A DNA stretch of 64,000 nucleotides from Endozoicomonas montiporae CL-33 (lineage in GTDB: Bacteria > Pseudomonadota > Gammaproteobacteria > Pseudomonadales > Endozoicomonadaceae): the NCBI RefSeq assembly GCF_001583435.1, contig NZ_CP013251.1:1622117-1686116 (forward strand), in the 5' to 3' direction. How positions within the stretch are numbered: the stretch's first letter is position 1; the number at the start of each line of letters is the position of its first letter. Below are positions 17,057-24,267 of this stretch, one piece after another. A model generated the notes under the pieces. That model did no database searches. It was not told the DNA's origin and saw nothing but the letters and a program-made list of their open reading frames with translations. The translations under genes and the position numbers were made by a program.

Positions 17057-17548
17057 TTACATCAAACCGAGTACTCTGGCTCTTACTTCTGCAGCATATT
17101 CACTGACTGCAAAGTCGGCTGCTACCAGAGAAGCAATTCCAGACCAATGAGCCCAGCTGTTTATGAAATGCTGCTCTGGCATAAGCAGCTCAGCTGCAAA
17201 CATATCAGCTTCTTTCTCTCTGGTGTTTTTTGGTCCGGGCGTCCGGTAGTCAACAAAGTTCTGGTCAGGATTGGTTGGATCAAAATGCAAGACAATGTGA
17301 CCCAGCTCATGAGCAAGGGTGAAAAGCTGTCTACGGGCTGAGTCCTCATCATTGAGGTAAATCATTTTTTGCGAGTGGCTGACAGCACCAGCAACATTTC
17401 TGGTTGACTCATCAGGTAAGAAATTCTCGTAACCATATCCAAGGCGAGTTGCAACTTGTTCTATTGGAACGGGAATCTGATCGCCGATATCAAGGCTACG
17501 TATTAAACCGTTAGCCCGCTCCTTAATTTGCTCTCTTGTATAACTCAT
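17057..17548 (-). CDS. ImmA/IrrE-family metallopeptidase
   Basis: 163 aa. The zinc-peptidase motif LAHELGHIVLH (residues 78-88; HExxH) with a downstream Glu in EKEADMFAAELLMP (about 111-124) is diagnostic for the ImmA/IrrE (COG2856) family. ImmA of ICEBs1 cleaves the element's ImmR repressor after DNA damage; related proteins also occur in toxin-antitoxin-like pairs. Here no XRE gene is directly adjacent; the nearest is at 16036 on the other strand. A promoter (17571-17598) overlaps an inverted repeat, suggesting regulation at the divergent region with 17740. Confidence 0.85.
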   Translation of the reverse strand: MSYTREQIKERANGLIRSLDIGDQIPVPIEQVATRLGYGYENFLPDESTRNVAGAVSHSQKMIYLNDEDSARRQLFTLAHELGHIVLHFDPTNPDQNFVDYRTPGPKNTREKEADMFAAELLMPEQHFINSWAHWSGIASLVAADFAVSEYAAEVRARVLGLM

Positions 17549-17570
17549 CGTACTCTCCCCAGGAAGGGCT

Positions 17571-17598
17571 ATAGTACTTATAATTCTTCGACCGTCAA
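17571..17598 (-). promoter_or_regulatory. Promoter of the ImmA-type peptidase gene
   Basis: On the minus strand TTGACG (17598-17593), 16-bp spacer, TACTAT (17576-17571). ATAATCCTT at about 17600-17609 and AGGATTAT at 17647-17654 form an inverted pair across the intergenic region. Confidence 0.5.
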
Positions 17599-17739
17599 TA
17601 ATAATCCTTCCGAATTCAACTTATCAGCTTGACTTATTTCCTGTCTAGGATTATCGGCGTGAATTATTAAGATTACAGATTTCATTCAACAACCTCATCC
17701 GTTATGGTTGTAATTTGAACAGAAGGAAGGAACCTGACA

Positions 17740-17961
17740 ATGAACCCAACTCAAATCATGGACAAGATTTACAAGCTGCTGGATCGAGTGGGTTTTCTGG
17801 CAGACAAGGCTTATCAGGAACATCTGAAGGCAGAAGAAGCAGCTGGTCAGCCAGTGGCGTTCAATATCAGTAAGGAAGCTGAAGAGGTAATCGCTTCATT
17901 CAGTCAGGAAGATGTTTCGAAAGTGGTTGAGCGTAAGAAGCGGTTGTACGGGTTGGGTTAA
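17740..17961 (+). CDS. Small prophage protein, unknown
   Basis: 73 aa, charged and helical (MDKIYKLLDRVGFLADKAYQ; AEEVIASFSQEDVSKVVERK), no membrane segment. GGAAGGAA lies about 8 bases before the ATG, a strong ribosome site. It is divergent from the ImmA gene across a 190-bp regulatory region and followed by another tiny gene. I do not recognise a family. Confidence 0.65.
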   Translation: MNPTQIMDKIYKLLDRVGFLADKAYQEHLKAEEAAGQPVAFNISKEAEEVIASFSQEDVSKVVERKKRLYGLG

Positions 17962-17978
17962 ATGGAAGAGACACCGAA

Positions 17979-18110
17979 ATGAATCACAAAGAGTTTGATA
18001 CAGAGCTTTTGAAAGAGCTAAAAACTCTAAAGTCTATGTGGGCTAAAACCCTTGATAAGGTTGAGGCAACGGCTAAGAAAACTGAAAAAAGCAAGCAGCT
18101 TGATTGTTAA
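17979..18110 (+). CDS. 43-aa helical protein, unknown
   Basis: MNHKEFDTELLKELKTLKSM to KQLDC, 43 aa, highly charged and helical. It starts 17 bp after the previous stop with GGAAGAG upstream and is followed directly by a terminator. The pair 17740/17979 thus forms a short operon that ends against the late tail genes. No family recognised. Confidence 0.55.
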   Translation: MNHKEFDTELLKELKTLKSMWAKTLDKVEATAKKTEKSKQLDC

Positions 18111-18113
18111 AAA

Positions 18114-18141
18114 GAAGCCCGGTTAGTTCCGGGCTTTTCTT
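18114..18141. terminator. Rho-independent terminator between convergent operons
   Basis: Stem AGCCCGG/CCGGGCT with a 6-nt loop, T-rich on the plus side (TTTTCTTT) and A-rich on the other, so it can end transcription from both sides. It coincides with the end of the late tail operon. Confidence 0.8.
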
Positions 18142-19115
18142 TAACCCACACTCTCCGCCCGTATCGAAGTCACGAACCCACTCCTCCCCAGTTTATGTGT
18201 CACTTGGTTAATAACCCACTCCCCATCAACCCCATTGCGGAATCCTGTCAGGGTCAATTTCCCCTCTACTCGCAAAGATGGATTCCCCGGCAAGGTCAGG
18301 CTTGCAGTTTGGGTACCGCGCTGAAGGCTGTCCAGCTTGGAGCGGGCGGCTACTTTTGCCGCTTCTTCGTCAGGGTGCTGGCCTCTCAAGGTGTAAACGG
18401 GCTTGGTGTCCGGCTCTCCCACTCTAACGGGTACCCGTTGAGCCGTGGCGCTGTTATGCCAGTGTGCGATGACGGCAGTGTACTTGCCCCGGTCGGTCAT
18501 GGTGAAGCGGTAACGGGTGAGTTGTTCGGGTGTCAGGCTAATGGCAGGCAGGTCTTTACCACTGGCGGTGCGGCCTTGTCCTTTGGGAACAAACAGTAAT
18601 CGTCCTTCTTTTATTGTGCTGACCGCGTCGTACTGTCTGGCCAGTCGGGTGAGGAAGTGTAAGTCCGACTCTTCAGTCTGGTCGATGTGGGCAATGGTTT
18701 TGTCTTTCAATGTTTCAGCAATCACCGGCTCAAGTTGATGGTTGCCGGCAATGGTGCGGGTTAAGTCATCGAGGGTGACGTTCTCCCAGCTTCGGGTATT
18801 CTGGGATTTGAGGCTTTGTCTGAAATCAGCAGCCCTTGCCCGGATGGTGAGCGTGTCAGGTGGGCCTTCCATGTTGAGCTCGTCCACAATAAACAAACCC
18901 ATCGGGCTGAGCTTGTCGTTACGGTAGCCCAGATGCAGGAACAGTTCGGCACCGGTTCTCGGTAAGCGTACAGATCGGTCACGGTCATCGAGCTTGATTT
19001 CAAGTGTGTCAGACTGGATACCTGATTCGTCTGTCACGCTCAGGGAGATAAGCCGATCCTTAATGGCATTGGTAATGTCCTGACGGTCGGCTTCAAGAGT
19101 AAATACGGGCTGCAT
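18141..19115 (-). CDS. Tail hub / late control protein (P2 gpD-like)
   Basis: 324 aa from ATG 19115 (MQPVFTLEADRQDITNAIKD). That start overlaps the gpX stop as TGATG, which decides it over an upstream GTG. The sequence follows the phage late control D (GPD) family: SLSVTDESGIQSDTLEIKLD near the front, then GLFIVDELNMEGPP and the central SDLHFLTRLARQYDA. In contractile phages this protein forms the baseplate hub under the spike. It is the last gene of the minus-strand tail operon, as in P2. Confidence 0.88.
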   Translation of the reverse strand: MQPVFTLEADRQDITNAIKDRLISLSVTDESGIQSDTLEIKLDDRDRSVRLPRTGAELFLHLGYRNDKLSPMGLFIVDELNMEGPPDTLTIRARAADFRQSLKSQNTRSWENVTLDDLTRTIAGNHQLEPVIAETLKDKTIAHIDQTEESDLHFLTRLARQYDAVSTIKEGRLLFVPKGQGRTASGKDLPAISLTPEQLTRYRFTMTDRGKYTAVIAHWHNSATAQRVPVRVGEPDTKPVYTLRGQHPDEEAAKVAARSKLDSLQRGTQTASLTLPGNPSLRVEGKLTLTGFRNGVDGEWVINQVTHKLGRSGFVTSIRAESVG

Positions 19116-19315
19116 CAGTCCCACAACCTCACTTCTTTCTCAGCTTTCGGCGCGGCAATATTAGGCAGGTTAATAACAACCCCTGCCGGCAACACAGCCC
19201 CCATCTGCGCCAGTCTGGGATTAGCCGCCAGCACTTGTGGTAATACGTCGGTGCGCTGGTAATACTTCAGGCAGATGTCGTCGAGCATATCGCCGTCGCG
19301 TGTACGGTAACGCAT
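19115..19315 (-). CDS. Tail protein X (LysM-like, P2 gpX)
   Basis: 66 aa. Shape and motif of phage tail protein X: YRTRDGDMLDDICLKYYQRT at the start, then AANPRLA and PAGVVINLP, a LysM-like fold. It connects the tape measure and hub at the baseplate end of the tube. It lies directly before gpD with overlapping stop/start. In P2 gpU and gpX are near neighbours; here two extra genes (19331, 19633) separate them. Confidence 0.88.
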   Translation of the reverse strand: MRYRTRDGDMLDDICLKYYQRTDVLPQVLAANPRLAQMGAVLPAGVVINLPNIAAPKAEKEVRLWD

Positions 19316-19330
19316 GGGGAGTCCCTGTAA

Positions 19331-19630
19331 TTAATGGGTTTTCTTTTTACTGCGGCTTTTAAGAGACCGGTTCTTGTAGGCGTCGTGGGTCTCGACTGAA
19401 AAGACCTGATAGTGATTTTCTTCCAGCTTTCTGAGGTGTATTCGCCAGTAGAGGTTTACCCGGATTGTGTAACATTCAGGAAAACCGGTCATTGACTCAA
19501 AATTAAGGGAAGGGTATTGAGGGTTGGCAACAAATGTCTTCAACTTGTCTTTGACTTTGCTGTGTAAGCTTGAGGGTACGTGCTTCTTTAACTGCTTCTG
19601 AAACCTTGGATGAAAATCAAGTTTGATCAT
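19331..19630 (-). CDS. RelE/YafQ-like toxin candidate
   Basis: 99 aa, basic. It reads as a small RelE/ParE-fold mRNA interferase: MIKLDFHPRFQKQLKKHV at the start, LNFESMTGFPECYTIRVNLY in the middle (beta strand with Arg), then YQVFSVETHDAYKN near the end. The HDxxY ending is typical of YafQ/HigB-like toxins. It starts 2 bp after the stop of the 19633 gene, so the two are coupled, and the pair is wedged between gpU and gpX. Fold call from motif recall; activity not shown. Confidence 0.6.
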   Translation of the reverse strand: MIKLDFHPRFQKQLKKHVPSSLHSKVKDKLKTFVANPQYPSLNFESMTGFPECYTIRVNLYWRIHLRKLEENHYQVFSVETHDAYKNRSLKSRSKKKTH

Positions 19631-19632
19631 TG

Positions 19633-20124
19633 TTATAAGGAGTCAAATACTTCGTCAAAGTTGTCCCCTTCCCTGAAGGTGGCAACGGGAGGGTGGTCTT
19701 TTTGTCGTTCTGAAAGCACGCAAACAAGAGCCATTCGAGTATCCCGCATAATCTCAACAATGGAATAGCTATGGCTTAGGAAGTGGTTTAAAACAGACTC
19801 AACTTCCCCGCGTCGATGAGGACTATAAGAGGCAGCTTTGACTAATTTATTCTCTGCCCTTTTGCGAAGAGGCTTATAGGCCTTGTTGATCATCTTCTCA
19901 TTGGCTTCAAGGTCATCAATCCTTTGCTCCAGATCCTCGTCAGATAGAACCGGAATGCTGATCATCAGGTTCTCAAGGCTGGATGTCATATGACGGTAGA
20001 AGTCCTGACAGGTATTGATCACATCTTCACTACGAGTCAGGTCGCCACCGACAAAAGCGGCAAAGTTATGCTCGAACCGTTCAAAGCGTTGTTGTGTATT
20101 CATAGTCATGAGTCTAAACCCCAT
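19633..20124 (-). CDS. Partner gene of the RelE-like toxin, unknown
   Basis: 163 aa from ATG 20124, whose start overlaps the gpU stop as TAATG with GGGAG just upstream; ATGs at 20109 and 20103 are alternatives. It is charged and helical (EDLEQRIDDLEANEKMINKA; RGEVESVLNHFLSHSYSIVE) with no recognised DNA-binding domain. Position before a RelE-like gene suggests an antitoxin, but it is twice the size of classical ones and lacks a visible HTH or AbrB/RHH motif. It could instead be a moron protein with another role. Confidence 0.5.
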   Translation of the reverse strand: MGFRLMTMNTQQRFERFEHNFAAFVGGDLTRSEDVINTCQDFYRHMTSSLENLMISIPVLSDEDLEQRIDDLEANEKMINKAYKPLRKRAENKLVKAASYSPHRRGEVESVLNHFLSHSYSIVEIMRDTRMALVCVLSERQKDHPPVATFREGDNFDEVFDSL

Positions 20125-20525
20125 TAGCTCCCTTGTCGATCCTCCCCATACTCCACCAGTTCCAGTCTGAACCGAATATGCCGGGGCGCGCCATTGGCTA
20201 GCAGGTCGCCCCGGGTTTCTTCGATGCGGGTGATACACCACTTGCCCCACACGTTACCCAAACCATCGGTCATGATTAAAGGCTCGCCCTTGCCTGCCTG
20301 TTCCCGCATAGCGTCAATCTGTTTCAGGCCGCCTTTATAGTGGGGCAGTATTTCACCTTCCAGGTGAACAGTGTCAGCATCGGGTCCGGTGAACTGTTGG
20401 GCGGGTTTCCGGTTGACTCGCTGTTGTGCCTGCCACTGGTAACGGCTGGAACGTTGCAGAGTTTTGTACGCTGCCGTGTTTACGCTGAAACGGTACTCGC
20501 CCAGAGTCATTAGTACATCACTCAT
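20124..20525 (-). CDS. Tail completion protein (P2 gpU-like)
   Basis: 133 aa. Matches the phage P2 gpU family: MTLGEYRFSVNTAAYKTLQR at the start, then RYQWQAQQRV, GPDADTVHLEGEILP and GNVWGKWCITRIEETR. gpU-type proteins take part in tail assembly/termination. It overlaps the tape-measure stop by 8 bp and is followed by the toxin-like pair. Confidence 0.88.
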   Translation of the reverse strand: MSDVLMTLGEYRFSVNTAAYKTLQRSSRYQWQAQQRVNRKPAQQFTGPDADTVHLEGEILPHYKGGLKQIDAMREQAGKGEPLIMTDGLGNVWGKWCITRIEETRGDLLANGAPRHIRFRLELVEYGEDRQGS

Positions 20526-22857
20526 CGTGCTGGGCTCCCTGTTCCTGATAGGCGTTCTTCTCGTCGATCCGTTCCATAATGCGCTCGGTCAGGGCTTCGG
20601 CGTCTTCGTCCGGTCGCTGGTAAATCTGGATGCGTTCGACGGTGGTCATTTGCTGCTGGGTAATAGGTGCTGGTGCAGCTACAGCGGGTGTTGCCACCAG
20701 TGCAGCGGTGACAGCTGCGGCGGCTCCCGTTTTGGGTAGATTACTGGCAACGGCTTTTTCAGGTTCGGTATCATCGCCGGTAAACAGACTGCCCACTTTA
20801 TCACCCAGCATACTACCGCCAACGCCACCAATGATGGAGCCGAGTACGCCACCAACAGCAGTACCGATGCCGGGGGCGATGACTGTTCCCAAAGCGGCAC
20901 CCAGTTTCGCACCACCTAAAGCACCGCCAATACTGCCTGCCGTGTTGCTAACATCGGCGGCTTTTTCTCCGGCACTCAGGTTGCTGTTCATCAGAGTAGA
21001 GCCAACACTTAACGCTCCAATCCCTGCGCCGACCAGTCCCAGTTTGCCACCCATGGCTTTACCGGCACGGGCAAGTCGCCCGCCTTTTCTTGCCTTGCCG
21101 CCAGCAGAGCCTATCCCTCCAACACCAGCCCCGCCCATTTGCAGACTGGCTTTTTTCGCTGTGAATCCGAGCATCGCTACTGCACCAGTCAATGCAGCAA
21201 TGGCGGTAATCACCGGGGCAGTGATCAGGGCAATGGTACCAATGCCCCCGATCAGGCTGACAATACCTGTGGTCATGCCGGGGCTTTCTTCCACAAATTT
21301 GTTGATGCCTTCAATAATGTTCTCAATCTTGGGCATCAATCGTTCCAGTACCGGCAGCAGGGCTTGTCCGATGCGCTCCTGCAGGGCTTGCCAGCGTTGC
21401 TGCATCAGCTGGATCTTGTTGCCAGTAGTGTTGGAACGGTTATCAAACTCCCGCTGCATACTACCGGCAAACTGTGTTTCATCATTGGTTAGCCGGACGG
21501 CTTTTTGGTACTGCTCAAGGCTACCGGTTAGCAGTGATATGTCGTCTGCGTATTCGGTACCAAACAAGTTAGCCAGTACGCCTGCCCGTGACTGGTTATC
21601 CAGTTGTGACACGCTTTCCAGAAAATCACTCAGCGCTCCTTGAGCATCATCACCAATGGCCATTGACAAGTCGCTGGCCGAATAGCCCAGTTCTGCCAGT
21701 CCGTCCTGAAACTTTGCGCCCTGTTGCTCTGCTGTCTGGAGTTTAATTAACAGAGCATTGATAGCCGTACTGGCCACTTCAGGTGGTTTGCCCAGGGCAA
21801 TAAAGGCATCGGCTAACGCAGCCGCTTCCCGGGCAGACAAGCCAAAGGTTTTTGCTGTACCACCAATACGCTGGAGTGCAGGCACAATATCGCGGGCTTT
21901 CGCTGCCGTGTTATCCGACAGGTGATTAATAACATCACCCAGCTTATCCATTTCAGAAATAGGGATCTGGTAAACGTTAGCCAGCTTCGCCATGGCGTCG
22001 CCTGCTTCTTCCGGCAGCATGTCAAAAGCGGTGGACATTTTCGCCACGGTTTCAACAAAGGTAGGCAAAGCATTGCGATTCACACCCAGCTGACCACCGG
22101 CGGCGGCAATCTCTGCCAAGCCTTCCTTGGTGATGGGAATGGTTTTGCTCATTTCCTTGAGCTGATTACCAAAGGCTTTAAATTGCTCCGGCGTGTCAAA
22201 GTCTACCACCTTGCGCACGTCTGCCATCGCCGACTCAAAATCAATGGCTTGCTGGAGTGGTGCTCTAAGAATGTTGGTAAAGCTTTGCCCGACACGCCTT
22301 GTAGCCTCTCCCACAAACATCATGTTGGCAGATCGTTGCAGACCACGGTCGTATTTCTCGGCGGCTTTGCTCAGGGCTTTGGATCGTTGTTCAATGGCCT
22401 TCATTCGGTCGCCGAGCTTACCCATTTTACCGGCGACCTGTTCGTTGGCCTGACCCAGATGTCGGGTGTCGATGCCTGCGCTGCGCAACTCGCCGCGCAT
22501 CTCCCGGGTTTCATTGCGTAAGGTCTGGTGCAGCGTCGCCAACTTCTGGCATTTCTTCTTGGAGCGTTCAAACTCTTGCTGAAGTTTCTTGGTGGGCTTG
22601 CTGGTTTTTTGTAACTCTTTTGCCAGCTGCGAGGTTCTCAGTCGCGCCTTGTCCAGTTCCGACGCTGTAGACCCTAGCTTGCTCTGGAGTGCTTTCAGGG
22701 CATCAATGTTTTTTTGATGTCCTTTCAGTTGTGACAAGGCCTTTGTCTGCTTGCCCAGACTGTCAGAGAACTTGTCGGTACTGCGGGTAATTTTCCGAAT
22801 TGGAGCCGTGACTTTATCCACCGCCTGAATAATCACGGAGAGCTTGGTATCGGCCAT
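20518..22857 (-). CDS. Tail tape measure protein (P2 gpT-like)
   Basis: 779 aa. Long coiled-coil N-terminus (residues 10-190, many Lys/Gln/Leu heptads). The TP901-family tape-measure core follows (around 200-480; FESAMADVRKVVDFDTPEQF, EIAAAGGQLGV, ALADAFIALGKPPEVAS, LFGTEYADDISLL). Then come hydrophobic helices near 535-575 and a Gly/Ala-rich membrane-like segment (650-700). The protein sets tail length and is ejected with the DNA. Its position between E/E' and gpU is the P2 order. Confidence 0.92.
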   Translation of the reverse strand: MADTKLSVIIQAVDKVTAPIRKITRSTDKFSDSLGKQTKALSQLKGHQKNIDALKALQSKLGSTASELDKARLRTSQLAKELQKTSKPTKKLQQEFERSKKKCQKLATLHQTLRNETREMRGELRSAGIDTRHLGQANEQVAGKMGKLGDRMKAIEQRSKALSKAAEKYDRGLQRSANMMFVGEATRRVGQSFTNILRAPLQQAIDFESAMADVRKVVDFDTPEQFKAFGNQLKEMSKTIPITKEGLAEIAAAGGQLGVNRNALPTFVETVAKMSTAFDMLPEEAGDAMAKLANVYQIPISEMDKLGDVINHLSDNTAAKARDIVPALQRIGGTAKTFGLSAREAAALADAFIALGKPPEVASTAINALLIKLQTAEQQGAKFQDGLAELGYSASDLSMAIGDDAQGALSDFLESVSQLDNQSRAGVLANLFGTEYADDISLLTGSLEQYQKAVRLTNDETQFAGSMQREFDNRSNTTGNKIQLMQQRWQALQERIGQALLPVLERLMPKIENIIEGINKFVEESPGMTTGIVSLIGGIGTIALITAPVITAIAALTGAVAMLGFTAKKASLQMGGAGVGGIGSAGGKARKGGRLARAGKAMGGKLGLVGAGIGALSVGSTLMNSNLSAGEKAADVSNTAGSIGGALGGAKLGAALGTVIAPGIGTAVGGVLGSIIGGVGGSMLGDKVGSLFTGDDTEPEKAVASNLPKTGAAAAVTAALVATPAVAAPAPITQQQMTTVERIQIYQRPDEDAEALTERIMERIDEKNAYQEQGAQHDE

Positions 22858-22919
22858 GCTATAATAATCCCTTAGTGTTCAGGCTCGTATTCAAACCTCG
22901 TATCAGACAAGGATGCCCG

Positions 22920-23132
22920 ATGAATAAAGTGCTGACTGTCATTCGTTTTTTGTTCACCGTCGTTGCGGCGTATTTCCTTCTCTATGGCTTCAAGGAAATT
23001 GACTTCCTGTTTATTGTGTTGGGCTTTCTGGTTTATGGATTCGGTATTGGTTTGACACTGCTGGTAGACGGCAGCCTGAACGACGAAGGCTGTAAGGATC
23101 GAGGCGGGCCGACACACATTAGCCGATATTAA
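22920..23132 (+). CDS. Small two-helix membrane protein on the opposite strand
   Basis: 70 aa, MNKVLTVIRFLFTVVAAYFL onward, with two hydrophobic helices (about 5-22 and 27-48) and a polar tail. AAGGA lies 6 bases before the ATG. It lies antisense to the gap between the tape measure and E/E' genes and slightly overlaps the E' end. Against the late operon this looks like a lysogeny-expressed moron (for instance superinfection exclusion), but no family is recognised and it could be spurious. Confidence 0.45.
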   Translation: MNKVLTVIRFLFTVVAAYFLLYGFKEIDFLFIVLGFLVYGFGIGLTLLVDGSLNDEGCKDRGGPTHISRY

Positions 23133-23517
23133 CGATTGTGTTTTGGAGCCCTTTCCAGTGCCAGCTTGTGAAAGGCAACCAGTTCTTCCAGTGGCATCGA
23201 CTTCATATCTGGCAGTGACCAGTGAAACAAGATCGCAAGGTTAGCCATTAATGGCCGGAATTCATCCGGCTTTAAACCAAAAAACCCGCCGCCTTTTCTG
23301 AGATTTTCTCAAAGTCAGCAACGTCCATGGTGCTCACTACTGCCGGTGGAATGTTCGCCAGCCTGGCGAGAATAGCTGTACCCCGTTTCAGTTCGTTTTT
23401 TTCATGCTCAACCGCTTCCAGATCCGCAACGGTCATCCGTCGTAAATGCAGAGTATCGGTTTCAATGCCATCCACTTCGATGGGGTATTGCAGTTTAAAG
23501 GCTTCTTTTTTGCTCAT
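23129..23517 (-). CDS. Tail assembly chaperones E and E+E' (programmed -1 frameshift)
   Basis: Frame 0 gives gpE, 81 aa, 23517-23272 (MSKKEAFKLQYPIEVDGIET ... AAGFLV). A slippery TTTTTTG lies at 23284-23278. Slipping -1 there enters a frame reading FFGLKPDEFRPLMANLAILF, then HWSLPDMKSMPLEELV, and stops at 23129. That is the GpE' domain of P2-like phages. P2 uses the same TTTTTTG heptamer to make E and E+E', the tape-measure chaperones. The order FII - E/E' - T is the P2 order. The frameshift product is inferred from conserved layout and the site. Confidence 0.85.
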
Positions 23518-23531
23518 GTTGATAGTCTCGT

Positions 23532-23678
23532 TTAAAAGTAAAGAGAGATAGCTGCAATCACAGCCGCTGTACCAAATAACCAGGTGGACAAACTGACAAT
23601 AAATCCAGCCCGGTCTGCGCCTTGGGGAGTCATATCGCCTTGTACCTTTAGTTGCCCGTTTGTTTTATACTCTTCCAT
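23532..23678 (-). CDS. 48-aa single-helix protein in tail operon
   Basis: MEEYKTNGQLKVQGDMTPQG, then a hydrophobic helix (FIVSLSTWLFGTAAVIAAIS). The ATG at 23678 has AAGGAA upstream. It sits between the tail-tube terminator and gpE. Unknown function; a small membrane protein of this kind is common in phage tail operons. Confidence 0.6.
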   Translation of the reverse strand: MEEYKTNGQLKVQGDMTPQGADRAGFIVSLSTWLFGTAAVIAAISLYF

Positions 23679-23713
23679 ATGGTTCATTCCTTTGGCTTGG
23701 AAAGGTTTGAATC

Positions 23714-23749
23714 AAAAGCCCGACTGTTTGCAGCAGCCGGGCTTTTGTT
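23714..23749 (-). terminator. Terminator after tail tube gene
   Basis: Stem AAAAGCCCG / CGGGCTTTT with a 15-nt loop, T-rich on the minus side (GGGCTTTTGATT). It follows the FII stop, so sheath and tube may be transcribed at a higher level than the genes beyond. Confidence 0.65.
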
Positions 23750-23760
23750 TTCAGGGTTTG

Positions 23761-24267
23761 TTAAATACCCAACGCGTCCCGCAACTCGGCGGTTTGATCC
23801 ACACCATTGATAATGCAGACCAGGTTGACCGGATCAATCTCATGAATCACTTCACGATCAATGGTCAGCCGGTAGTAATGCAGGGTCATACCGACTTTCA
23901 GGGTGGTGTCGTCGCCGGGCTTCCAAGTACCATAGTCAGTTTCTTTGATCAAACCGCGCTGGGTAACAACGACCTTACCCTTGTTACCGTCCTGACTGAC
24001 GGTTGCCCCACGGAATTCAAAAGGGACAGTTTCACCCGGTACCACTTTCAGCTGCTTCAATACCGAACGGCTGCAACTGTTGAGCGTGAACTCGCTTTCC
24101 ATCTTTTCCACTTCACCAGTGGGAATATCCACCGGTGCGCCCATACCGCCCGCCATGTACTCCCGAAACTTCGGAGTGATTTTGGGCGGTGACAGTTCCT
24201 GCGCCTGACCGACGAAATCCTCGCCATCAAAGTACAGGTTCATATTGACCAGGATGTCCTTGATCAT
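23761..24267 (-). CDS. Major tail tube protein (P2 gpFII-like)
   Basis: 168 aa, the usual length. Family features: MIKDILVNMNLYFDGEDFVG at the start, ELSPPKITPKFREYMAGGMG, and the end HEIDPVNLVCIINGVDQTAE. It forms the inner tube of the contractile tail. It overlaps the sheath gene stop by 4 bp. Confidence 0.92.
   Translation of the reverse strand: MIKDILVNMNLYFDGEDFVGQAQELSPPKITPKFREYMAGGMGAPVDIPTGEVEKMESEFTLNSCSRSVLKQLKVVPGETVPFEFRGATVSQDGNKGKVVVTQRGLIKETDYGTWKPGDDTTLKVGMTLHYYRLTIDREVIHEIDPVNLVCIINGVDQTAELRDALGI

Noticed and set aside
20630..21643. 337-codon plus-strand frame rich in Pro/Ala
   Set aside because: It is antisense to the tape measure gene and reflects its composition.
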